From: Pempheris klunzingeri
Lineage: Eukaryota > Chordata > Actinopteri > Acropomatiformes > Pempheridae
Reading direction: 5' to 3'
DNA length: 64,000 bases
NCBI RefSeq assembly: GCF_042242105.1
Contig: NC_092026.1
Location: 21,602,691 to 21,666,690, forward strand
The notes beneath the pieces were generated by a model, which was not told the origin of the DNA, did not search any database, and saw nothing but the letters and a program-made list of their open reading frames with translations. The translations under genes and the position numbers were made by a program. Positions 20,984 through 32,700 of this stretch are shown here, one piece after another (the first letter of the stretch is position 1; every line of letters begins with the position of its first letter).

Positions 20984-21013
20984 TGTGTGTGTGTGTCTGT
21001 ATGTGTGTGTGTG
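20946..21013 (+). repeat. (GT)n microsatellite with CT interruptions
   Basis: About 68 bases of GT repeats broken by GTCT and GTAT units, in the acvr2b 3' UTR. Confidence 0.95.
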
Positions 21014-22452
21014 ATGATGTGAGGTGGATATAGAGTGTGTTTTTAAGGTAAGAACCATGGACAGATAGTTGGGGTTTATCCTTGCGAGGGCCATACTTGA
21101 GTAAGCAACATGTCTGTTTTTAATTTTCATAGGTGTTTGTTCAAGAGACTCAGTCGGACACCAGTCCCCAGATACCTCAGTCACTGTACGTCATGCAAGG
21201 AGAGCTCAAATGGTTGCCTTTGTCTCAAATGCAATGCCATAGTTGTACCATACCATACATTGAATGTCCGTTATGCTGCTGTGACTATTCCAGGATACTC
21301 AAGGATTTGTAGATGTACATGTATTCTTTGTTAATATAACGCTAATGATATTATGTGAGGCTAATATTCTGTTTTTGTGTTTTTTGACCGGGTAAGCCCT
21401 CAGCTGCTTACTCCTCCAGACTGACCTCAGATATTCTGACAAGTACCTCAGGCTTTTTCTACATGTATATCATGTTGTGTTATGTATTTTATTGTGTTAT
21501 AGTAGTTGAGATATTTTATTGCCGGTTGGGCCTCTTTGTCTGTGGAGATTTTTTTTTTTCTTTTTACATAGAGCCTGACCAGTTGTCACAGTGTTAATGC
21601 TGTACAAACGTAAAAGAAGTGAGGCAGATTCTTGTAAATAGACCTGTACACACAGTTGCCGAACACTGATCTGATTTTTAAGAATACAAAATCAGGGCAT
21701 TACCGTTCTCATTTCCCAGTAACCGAAAGGGATTTTTAAGTTCCACCTTCTCATATTTAAAAGTTATTTTGACAACTAGCCCTGTATTTTTTTTTTTTTT
21801 TTTTTTTGTTTTCCTCAGATTTTTTTCCTTTCCAAGAATTGTGGTTGTGTTTCTGATTTCTATGAATAATGGTACCAGTTCCTCTGGATCAGAAGCTGTG
21901 TAGGTAGCACTTGCATTAGAAAGCTTAGTGTGTATATCATCAAATACAAGACAAAAAAAAAAAACAACAAAATTCCCTGATGGTTTGGTGCTGGCGGCTT
22001 CTCTGATTGGCCACTTGCTGGATACACCAGTTCAAACAGTATTACCTCAATATTAACCCGCTGATGTGATGTTCAGACTTGTTTTAGTGATAGTTTGTCC
22101 ACGTTGGATAACACACAGGCTCATCTGTTGTGCTTTGACTAGTGCTGTGGAAAGATGGTGATTTTAACAGTGGTCTGTGACGCTTGCTCCTGTGCAGTTT
22201 TGGTAAACAACGTGTGGGGGGAAAAAAAATCAATCAGTACAGAACAATGTTTTAAGTGTTTGGAAATCATCAGTGTGTCTATAACCACATGATTGGTTGA
22301 TTTTAATAATGCCGCCCCATTACAATTCATGTAAACAGTGGCATGTGCGTGGTCCATGGGTCCAGCAATATTTATTATACAGCAATAGTCACTTGATTAT
22401 CATAGTTTGAGTAATTGAACTATACTGTGACTTGGTTTTTCCTGTGCAGATC

Positions 22453-22458
22453 AATAAA
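22453..22458 (+). terminator. acvr2b: acvr2b polyadenylation signal candidate
   Basis: AATAAA in 'gatcaataaagtac'. A second candidate lies at 23098-23103. Both may be used. Confidence 0.5.
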
Positions 22459-22849
22459 GTACATCTTATTACACCTGGATCATGTTCTAATGCGGACACA
22501 TGTTAAAAGCCTCCTGATAGGGGGGAAAAAATACTGTTGATGGGGTTTTTGTGTGTGAGCTGAACGTGACCCAGGTGCTTTCACGTATTGTGCCAGAAAA
22601 AAAAACAACGAATCACAAAGGAAAATCTGCCGTGATCGGTTGTTACCTCCAAATGCTGTCTTACACCCAGCTCTTCTGAACAGAAAAACCAGTTACCTCA
22701 TGCAGTACCTCGTTAGTAACACTAACATGGAGTCAGTCTCATTTTCAAAACAAAAAAGGAAAAAAAAAATCAATTATTGTGTATATATTAACTTGACAAA
22801 TGTAAAGGGTTTCTTCCTTTTCATGTGTGAATCCTGTGAAAGCGAAATC

Positions 22850-22874
22850 CTTTTTTTTTTTTTTTTTTTTTTTT
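22850..22874 (+). repeat. Poly(T) run
   Basis: About 24 consecutive T residues in the acvr2b 3' UTR region. Confidence 0.85.
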
Positions 22875-23894
22875 GATTTACAGTCAACATATTGTTCATT
22901 TCTTGTAGTGTGAATGGATGTTTGACTGAATCGTGTGACCTTCCCTGTTTATGTGAACTGTGTGTGTGTGCGCGTGTGCGTGCAGGGTGTGTGTTGGTTG
23001 GTTTCACTAAAACAGTACGAATGATAACTTTATCTGTGAGTTGAAATGTTTAGAAATATAAACTAGATGAGAATACATCCATCTTTTTGTATATTAAAAT
23101 AAAGACAAACACTGATTAACCATGTACATGAAATTCTTTGCTTTTTGACCCTGTTTATATACTCTTATGTGGCACATCACGTCAATAAGTTCTATATGAT
23201 ATAAATCAAAAAGGCTGTTAGTAGATTGATAAAGCATCTTGCAGATTTTTAAGAGTAAAAATAACGACATTAGAAATACACAAATAAGAGTGCCCTTCTT
23301 TTTTTTGTAATGCAAAACTTGCATAAAAGTGCTTAGGATTTTTATTTTGTATCATGTAAATATCCCCCAAACTTTACTCGGGTAACATAGCATACTGCAA
23401 GTCCCCTACAGCTACATATGTACACTAGATGGCAGCAGTGCTGCCAGTACTTTGTTTTGTTTTATTATTCTACTAGTCTGGGACAGTACCCATTAATCAC
23501 AACTGTAAATGAACTGGGGCAGTGAGGCGAATCATTAATTCCCCCTGCTTAGACATGAAAAAAGTAACTTAAAATCTATAACAAAGGCAATCTAGCTGTT
23601 TTCTAATCTAAATAACACGTTATATTTTCACTCATTGTATTAATCATGTCCCTGTTCATAATCTGAACTTTTCTGTGTTATCCTATTGTAATTAGTGGTG
23701 ATATTATTTTCTTTTTATTGTGTCTTCTGTGGGGTCTAAAATTGTTGCCCTTTGCTCCAAAAACGGCATAATTTATTTATTGCAGAACAGGAACAGACCA
23801 AGTGTACTCCATACTTCCATTATGTACCCAGTTTAACCATACAGAAATATAATTCATGTGTAAGGTACTACTGCCACTACTACTACTAATACCT

Positions 23895-23949
23895 ATAATA
23901 ATAATGATAATAATAATAATAATAAGAAGAAGAAGAAGAAGAAGAAGAG
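23895..23949 (+). repeat. (ATA)n followed by (GAA)n
   Basis: About ten ATA-type units, then eight GAA/AGA units, adjacent to each other. Confidence 0.95.
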
Positions 23950-24009
23950 CAAGAAGAAAAGGAAGAAGCAATATTTCAATTTTTCTGTTCAATTTTGTGT
24001 TTTAATATT

Positions 24010-24107
24010 TTGTATTGTTGTGACGACCTCTGTATCGCACTCTGGCACAACAATTTCCTCCAGGATAAATAAAGTCGGTCTTATTCTTATTCTTATTCTT
24101 ATTCTTA
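24010..24107 (+). mobile_element. 3' tail of an L2-like LINE with (TTATTC)n
   Basis: 'acaatttcctccaggataaa' followed by 'taaagt' and then tandem TTATTC units (24080-24107). Fish L2/Maui-type LINEs typically end 'aatttcc...gggataaataaagt' plus a short microsatellite, and this fits. Only about 100 bases of the 3' end remain. Confidence 0.6.
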
Positions 24108-24599
24108 CCTCACTTGCTACAAGAGTTGAGTTAACAATCTGGGCGATACTATATATTTCAACACAAACGTAAGGTGCGGCACGTTTGTCGCGCAAATGTT
24201 ACCAATATGACGTGATGATGTATTTACCTGTAAGCCAGTGCTCTTTCGTCATACCAGGTGTTCTTGGAAAAGTCTGAAGTCTGAATGACTGAAAACTCAG
24301 CTATTATAATAGTCTGAATTAAATGTCACATTCACTGGATATCGTACATTCTCCTTTCATTTAGCATGGTATGGTCATGTGACAACAGGCCTCTTAAATG
24401 TTACATATAAATTGTCTGAAAATTACAATTAAGAGATGTTTCCCCTAAATCGCCCTCTTAAGTTCAACATACGTAGAGTAAAAAAGTCCATTGCACTGTT
24501 TCGGCAAGTTAATGTAAAACTAATACAGTTCGGATGTTTGACCGAGCGTCCGTCAGCACGTAAAGGCATCACAGCTCCATTCCGTTGAGAGGATTTGTC

Positions 24600-24804
24600 C
24601 AATCAAAACGCGTCTTTACCGTCATGTGACAAACCGACTAGTAAATTACGATTGACTTGAGAGCTTTCAGACTACTTTTCGATGTACAGTGACTCAAAGC
24701 GGAAAACTTTCTGCCGCTGTTGGGGTTTGTTGTTTCTAACGGAAATGCTGTCGGGTTTTCACGGGTTCCTTTGAGCAAAGTTTTGTCTGGATATCGTGAG
24801 CATT
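24600..24804 (+). promoter_or_regulatory. arhgap29: Probable arhgap29 promoter and first exon
   Basis: 'tccaatcaaaacgcg' (CCAAT box) at about 24598-24612 and GTCATGTGAC at 24621-24630 (M-box/E-box type) precede a first exon that ends at a consensus donor (GT at 24827-24828). No TATA box. Confidence 0.4.
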
Positions 24805-25532
24805 ATGTCAGTGAACTGCCGGGCAGGTGAGTTTAAATACCGTTTTTTTTGTGTGTGTCTGTGCCACCAAAGCAGTTTATGACCCGGGTCGCCTGTTTTA
24901 CAGGCAGCAGCAGCATCACTTCTCATTGTAAACTGCCAGGAAAAAGAAATGTTGAGGTGGTTGAATGTCGTTAAAGTTTTGTAATTCCCCTCCTCTGTGA
25001 TCGTACTTCATCTTTTCTCTCAAATGTGTTTGTTTTTGTCAGTATTTTCTTTTTTATGTAGATATGAGGTAGTGTTTTTATGCACTGACATGTCATTTTA
25101 CATACATGCTAGCTAACGTTACAGCCATTGTAAGTAATGAAAAATAAAAATAAAAATACCAAGGAAATCCTATTGGCTTCAAGAAAACATCTAAAGACAT
25201 TAAATTAGTTGTGTGTGAGACAAAAGGACCATAAAACTCTATAAACTTGTGTCACAGACTTGTTGTTTCTATAAAAAAGGACACTAAGAATAGCTAAGTG
25301 ATCATCTACAGGACAAATGGATGTGATGTCTGTTTGACTTGGTGTATACTTTGGCTCCTCTGGTTTTAGTGTTTACTATGCATGTGTAACAGGTCTTTAA
25401 CTGTTCAGTTACACAGTAGATGAATTAGTTTGGACAGGAGACCACACACAGACACACACATCATCTTTACCCATAATTCTCTGTCTGTCAGCCATCCAGG
25501 GACCAGGGCAGTGTGGTGAGTTCAGGGGCTAG
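24805..25532 (+). other. Candidate upstream ORF across arhgap29 5' UTR exons
   Basis: ATG at 24805 opens seven codons before the donor at 24827. If spliced to the acceptor CAG at 25489-25491, the frame continues for 13 more codons and stops at TAG 25530-25532, 50 bases before the main ATG. This would be a 20-residue uORF. The exon 1 to exon 2 junction is inferred. Confidence 0.4.
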
Positions 25533-25582
25533 CTGGCCTGCTGTACCCCCTGTAAAAGGTGGCAGCTGCAGTGGCTGCTGGG

Positions 25583-26767
25583 ATGCTACGGAAGAGCAGC
25601 AGCAGCAGCAGCAGTGGCGGCGGCGGTGGCAGTGGGACTAAGCAAACCCAAGGTCTGCCACGACACCTCTCCAAGCCCCACACGGGTTCTCTGTCAGCCG
25701 GATCCGCCAAGACCCTGGATATGGGCCGAAGCTCCAAGAACCCGAATCCCCTGAGCAGCATGGGGCTGACGTCTCATATGGTGGGGGCGCCAGGAGTGGA
25801 CCCGGAGTATGTAATGCAGCTGGTGAATGATGTGCGGTGGTTCGCTGATGTGTTACTCAACCTCAAGGAGGCTTTCCAGTGTAAAGGTGAGTTCAGGGAG
25901 CACTGGGTTTTTGTGCTGGAGCTGTGGAGATCACAACATTGTATAGTAACATAGTTGAAAAAAGACAATCCATCCTCTTACGTGTTACCCATAATCAATG
26001 TTTTGTGTCTACGTGCCCCCACTACTTGAGTTGGGAAAACTTAGATATCTTACATAGGTTTTAAACAAACCCCAGATAGTGGTGGGGAATGTGTTGCATT
26101 CAGGTAATGATTGAGAGGGCAATATCCATAGCATGATGAGAACAAGAAAGTTAGACTTTTTGCATATCATACATGTCTATAAGCTGCGCTGGTCTAAAGC
26201 GGCTACTGTCTGTGGAGAACATATCTACATCTCTTCATTAATGGATTTCTTCTTGTGTAATTACCGACCATTTGTCGAGAAAGGAACCCTTGCTCTTTGA
26301 ACTGAAGCGCTGACATTAAAACCTGGTGTTTGCTATAGATAGCTTAAATCATCTGCCAACAAATTCCATTGTAGATACCTTGGGAATGTATTGAAACGAT
26401 GTCTTTGTTTGACCAGTTGTCCACAGGAATCACAGTTACAAACAGCTTTTGAACCAGTGTTACAGTGAACATTTTTCTTTGGCTCACAGGTAGTATATAT
26501 CACACACACTGTCCGTGCTCTGCTTTGATGCCTTCTGTGCTAACACCCACACAATACAGTTGCTCTCACGGCACCATAAAGTATTTTGGATTAAATGCTC
26601 AGTAAGGCTATGTGTGTATTTGTGATGTTACGGAGAGATAACTGAAGCCCAAAGTTTGCCACCGTAACAGACAGACAGAACCAACTGTGGAGTGTCAGTT
26701 TAAAGTGTGATAACAGCTTCACTGCTAACATGCTTGGAAGCTTGCAGTGTTGTGAGTGGCTTAACAA

Positions 26768-26798
<31 letters not shown>

Positions 26799-29700
26799 AG
26801 CACAAGCAGCAGACACAGGTTACTTACTTTCTTTCGGTTTTTCTCACTTGGTTTTGATGGCTTTGCTCTTGTTTGCAGACACTCACAAACACTCTACCCA
26901 CTCAAAGGCTCATGTCGTATTTAACAAAGCCTCACAGGAGCATATATATAACTCACAGTATGCTATATATTATTATTCATTATCAGTAAATCTGTGTACT
27001 TTTTGGATTTATCAATAATTTACTTTATAAATTATGAAAAATAGTGAAAATTAAGGATCTTATGTTCTCAGTGGCCAAAGTGACATCATAGAAATGTTTG
27101 TTCTGTCCAGTTGAAAACCTAAAGATCTTAAATTTTCATTTAAACCAACTAATAACTTGATCACTAATGTTATATATTCATTTATTGGATAATGGCATTA
27201 TTTTCTATTTCCTTGAGAGCAGACTGCTTTTTGGTGTCTGTAATACTCTTGGTTGTGTCAATGAAAGAGGAATTTTCTTCTGTGGAATCAATAACATGAG
27301 ACTGCTGCTATCACAACTACAAGGATACAAGGATCTTTAAATTGTCTTTATACAAAGCAAACTTATACAACATAGTGGAATGTGTAGCTCCATTATGCCA
27401 CACACACAAAACATAATCAAAGTTAACTTTTTTAAATATATGCAATTAATTTCATACATATGTACATGTAAGAAATAATTCAGTTGTGCTTTTTGTGAAA
27501 TTGCGTCTGCATGAATGTAAACAACAAGATAGTGGTGAAAACATTGGACCATTGGACTACTGCTCCTACTGTTCTGCAAAAAGACGCATACCTTCACTCA
27601 CACACATACACACACACACACACATACATATACATATATTCACACATGCTGGGGTCTAACTGCAGGTCTGGCAGGGGGAGTGAGTTGTTTAGCCATTCCT
27701 GTGGCTGGAGGAGTGAGGCCTCTGTGCCTTGGCTTGCGTCGTGCTGAGTGTTGCTCTGAGCCATCACAAAAACATGTGGGATATTTGCCTCCCAGTTAAC
27801 AACGGCTCTTATTCAGCAGGTGGATACGAAACTATGAAACACTCAGTTTGTCATTTAGATCAATGGCTTATTTTTGTTATTCTTTTTTTTCTTCTTTTTT
27901 TTTCAGAGAAGCAGTTATGTGCAACAACTCATGTACAATGCAAGGTTCCAGGAACTGGTAGTTTTGAGCTTCTGAGCATACATTCTTAACTTTTTCAGAG
28001 TTTCGTGTAGCGCTGTATAACGCACATCCTGACAGTTGTCTGTCACAGATGCTGATTACCACCTTTGAATGTTTTTCTGTTTTTTCTATGACCAGGTTCA
28101 TGTGATCTCCATGTTGGAAGACACATTTCTTTACAGCCTTGTAGAAAATATTAGTAACCTCATTAAGCATTTGCTTAATTTAAAGCCAAAAACCTATTTT
28201 GGTCTTTGCTCCCTCATGACATTCAATTTAATCTTAATGTTATCTGGCTATGTCTACATCTTGTGTACTGTGCCTATGTGTTTGCATCAGTAATTGGATT
28301 GGATCAAGTGGTTGTGCGTTTTCAGGAAGGTTCTACAGGCTGGAAACTGCAACAGTTACATGTCTGTTTTCTACTAATGTAAAACAGGCATGTCTCTATT
28401 TTGGTAAAAGCACATTACATGAACAGAATTAACGGTGAATACAACTCCCCTGTGTGTTAGGTCTTTGAAACCAGTTTATTTTGATACCACAGTATTGCTG
28501 TCTCATTCATGGCAGTCTATTGCATGGCCCGTATTACCAACTGTGACCAGATTTTTAAAGTAAAAATTCAAAAGATTTCAACATTTTTTGTTAAATTTCA
28601 TTTAATTAGAAAGGTCAAACTGCCGGGGGATTAGTGAGTAACACTTTTTGTCTCTGCCCATAGTCTTATTGTTGTGCAATTAGCACCATGTATTTGCTTT
28701 TTGCTAACAATAAACAGCCTGATAGCAACAGGTCTCCATGTGGTTGGGGAAGGCTGCAGGAGCGAGGTAGTGAGGGCAGTGGGGAGGAGGTTAGCGAGAC
28801 ACATGCCAGCTCTCGTGTTATTCTTTTCATATTTGGAAAGGTCTGTCACTGGAGTACTGTGTGAAACCGACACAATGCTTTTCTTGCTGAAAGGCGTGCG
28901 CCCTGTTGTGACCTGGCAGATTTGTGTTCCCATTGCAGAGAGGAAGGTTTGAGTCGGTGTGGGTCACAGAGAGAAAACGTAGAAAGTTAAGCTCGGAAGA
29001 TGCTTATTTTTCCTCTCACCTGCCAGTTTTTCGCCGGAGGCACAGGCGCGCAGCATGTTTGGCTGACGGAAACCCACAGGGGAACGCCATCAGTGACCGT
29101 AAAGCTTGAATCAACTAGACCCACCACGTTCACACCCACAACTTCACGCCTATAGATTCCCCAGGGTCAGATTGTGGTGTAGATTTACACTTTCTCTCAT
29201 AACTGCGCCCTCCGTCAAAGCGCTCACAGGAATTGTTGCCCAACAATAGTCAAGCTTGTGAAGAATGTAACTCAAGAGAAGAATGCAAGGCTGTAGGAGT
29301 TTTGACTGAGTGCATGAGTGCTGTCCCCATCCCCAACCCTTAACCTTTGACCGCTTTGCATCATATTCAACTTTTGATTTGATTCTTAAACCATAACATC
29401 TCCGCTAAATTGACCCAAAATGATAACAAATCGCCATTGTGTCAACAGGTAGACTAGCATAAATCATCATTATTGTCTTGAAAGGAAGGGGGAGACGGCG
29501 GAGAAAAAAAGCAGGACTTTTGGCTGCAATTGCACAGCTTTTAGCTTTCAGTCACAAAATTTTCCTTTGAAACATTTTTCAGTTCCATCAAATGAAAGAA
29601 AACACATTCATATAGTGGTGCATCAAACCACTCACACACAATTATTGTTGAATCACTGTGATTATTGTTAACAGTGAAGTCAGACTTTTTCTCATGGTGG

Positions 29701-32700
29701 AATCTTTCGCTCTGAACTCAAGCACACAGTGTGACTTAAATTCCCCCCCGGATGTCAATGTTACAGGCATTTAATGTTAATAGTAGAAGAATAGTAAGTG
29801 TGCAGCACCTCAGGGCCAGTGTAATAAAAGAGAAATGCAATAAAAACGTCAGGATGTATTCTTCATTCTGAAGTTTTCGTTTGAGTCTGTGTTGCTTTAC
29901 AGAAGACAGCTTGGTTAATGGTTTTAATCAGGATGAAAAAGGAGTCCTCTACACACAGCCGAGCTGCTGTCCCCCTCCCATCCCCCCACTCTCCTGCATA
30001 CTCTGCATTCCTTTGGAACAAATGTTCACTTGTAGCTATAGTGCCTTCAATAGACTAATAGTAGGTGTGAGGCAGATTTACAATGAAAACTCTCCTAGAA
30101 ATAGTTCATCTTAGGTTTATAGTCGTAACTACAGCTCAAAAGTGGTTATATAGTCAGGGGTCGTCTTGCATAAAAAAAAAATTTTGAGGTTGGGAAAGGG
30201 GAAAAATTGATATCTACTTTTATAGAAGTCGAGGGAAGTATCCCAGGGGAACAAATGCAATCCTTGTAATAGAGTAAGCATGCCAATATTCACTCAGTTG
30301 CCAGTTTATTAAGTACATTAGCTAAAACCAGTGCAGTCTAATGCAACAGCCCTACAATAAATCCTGCCTTCTTAAAGGTTATAATGTTCAGTTTTTGCTG
30401 ATACTGATGTAGAAAGGTGTGGATGCAACTGTATCATCTTGCAGGATGGAGTTTGTGGTGCTGTTGAACTGTGCTGTGTTATAGCGACAGGTGTTTCTAT
30501 TACTTTGTGAGGACAGGTTAAATAACAGAAACACCTTAACTGTATAATGCAATACAGTTACCAGTTACTTTTACCTAATAAACTGGAAATTTAGGGTATT
30601 TTACCATCAGGCTGATCACACAAAACTCTGTTACAAGGCAAAATTTGTTCTTTCACTTTGTCAACTATGAAGAGCCGTTTTACAAAATGCTTCTGTTGCA
30701 CAAGCTCATATACTAAGAACAAGCCCTCTTTCTTCATCATTTTATATCCTTGTTTTGCATGTGTTTTGGTGACCACACAGGAATATAACAACTGTAGATT
30801 TCACTTAGAAATGGCTCTTTTTTTTTTCCACAGATGTGCTGAAACAAAACAGAATGTGGTTTGTTGTTATTATCAAGCCAAAACAGTTTAGGAATGCGTG
30901 TTGAGAAATGTGTGGTGGAAGTCATGGGTAGCACACAGGCCAACAGGGCTGAGCAGGGTGAGATTCTAACTTTAAATGTCTTTGTTACAACAGCAGATAG
31001 CCATCAGGACACTGTCTGAAATTCTATTTCCTTGAAGGTTTCTTTGCTCAAAAGAAGTTGGGTTACTTATTTTAGCCTCTCTGCCTCAGGTGGAAAAGAA
31101 AAAAACCAAAGTGTTTCACACCAGCCCTTTTACAGTTCCACTTCAGGGTAGAACAAACATCTCACAGCATAGTTGAGGAGGATGAGGTTGAAAGCTTATT
31201 TACCACAGATAAACTGAGGAACATGTTACCTCCCACTATGCTACAGAAAATGTTCCTCATGCAGCGCAGCGCTGTGTGAGAAGCTGATTCACAAGTCTCT
31301 GTTCCACTATGAAAACTGTGGCTTTTTTCAACTGTTGGTGTCATCGTGACACTCTGATAAGATCTGGCTGTACTCCAGTTAAACTGCATTGTTCTGTGTT
31401 TCACTGTGCCAGTCTGTGACTGTGTTGTTGCCAGAGCAGGACTCTGTTATATTGCAATATACGATAAAATGAGTTTGGTTGTATCTAAAAGGGAGTTGTT
31501 TACCTTTCTGCTGATCGTAATTGTTTTTCTTTCTGTGCAAAAAGGTTTGCATTGGAGTTATATGATAACTGTAAATGTTCTGTTTTGTGGGGCCATTTGA
31601 AACTAATAAAATCTTTCTCCTTTAGGCTTATTAGAATGAAATTTAGCATTGCGTTCCCTCTACCCACCACTCTCTAAAAACATATCCAGCGATAGCACCA
31701 CAAATATCTCCCCTTCTCAAACAAGTGCCCCTGTGCCAACTGAAGTGGCCACTTGCGGGTGGTGCCTTCAATCGAGAGAAAAGCTGAATTCTAGCACATA
31801 ATGGTTTAATGGCCTGCTGCTCTTAAGAGAAAGAAAAGAGAGATTTGTTGGGCAGTAACTTTCCCCTGTGATGCTGAGGGATGTTTTTGTGCAAACTTGT
31901 GGTTGGGGTGTGTTTCCTGGGGTGGGATTTATGGTTATGGGCTCTGGATGTTTGTGTAGGAGATTGGTCATGGCGAGGGGTGGATTGGCCAGTGGAGCTC
32001 CTGCTAGCAGGGGGACGTCACTTCTGGCGATTGGGCCGACCTGGTGAAATTTACAGCTGTGGATCAGGCCTGTGCCGAGGGGGGGCTGAGGCCTGTGGTG
32101 CTGTTTTGTGAGTCAGACTTGTTTTTTTTTTCATCTCAACTTCGAATTAAGCGACACAACAAAAAACACAATTATGTACCATTAGATTACAGATTTCACA
32201 CGTCTGTAAGACTTCCTAATTTCTCTTGCACAATACAGTGGTTCCCAGCACACACTTGAATATAAGTGACATAATTCCCTCGGGCTGGTGGAAATTTGCT
32301 CGCAAAACCTTTTACCACCAACTTCTCAAGGTGAAGTCATCCCAAGTGGGACATCTGGGTACTGGTGGAATAAAATTTGCTAACACTGCCTTTTTTCCCC
32401 CCTTGGCAGCACTACAACATTACAGTCTGAACTGAAATGATTAATTGATTAGTCAAGATATTTTTCTGCCTGTAATCTGCCAAACATTGTGTGGACGTTG
32501 CTTCATCTTATATGAGAGTAAATGTAATTTCTTCAGGTTTTAGGTCATTCTACTGACAAAAGAAATAATTTGAATGTCACATTGGCATTTTATAGAAAAA
32601 CTGTTAAACTGTAAAATTAACTGAATCGTTGTTTACAGTCCTATTGCAGTAATCCAATTTTGTAGAACTAAAATAAGTAGATCAGCTACTTAACGATCTA

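Larger units (their letters stand above)
20054..23103 (+). other. acvr2b: acvr2b 3' UTR region
   Basis: About 3 kb after the stop without another gene. It holds poly(T) and poly(A) runs, a (GT)n tract (20946-21013), and TGTAAATA at 21633-21640, a Pumilio-type site on the transcribed strand. AATAAA occurs at 22453-22458 and at 23098-23103, giving possible UTRs of about 2.4 or 3.05 kb. Long 3' UTRs are known for this gene in other vertebrates. Confidence 0.6.
23104..24560. other. Intergenic DNA between acvr2b and arhgap29
   Basis: AT-rich sequence with microsatellites at 23895-23949 and a LINE tail at about 24010-24107. No exon was recognised. Confidence 0.5.

Noticed and set aside
25559-25583. 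Non-ATG (GTG) start for arhgap29 giving eight more residues
   Set aside because: The ATG at 25583 is available and sufficient; no evidence favours GTG initiation.
28631-29109. Overlapping open frames on both strands in the 12-kb intron
   Set aside because: No splice structure, codon bias or recognised domain. Possibly conserved non-coding DNA, but I cannot show that.
32237-32260. CAGTGGTTCCCAG as a hAT (Charlie-type) terminal repeat
   Set aside because: Only one end resembles such a terminus; no partner end or duplication was found.
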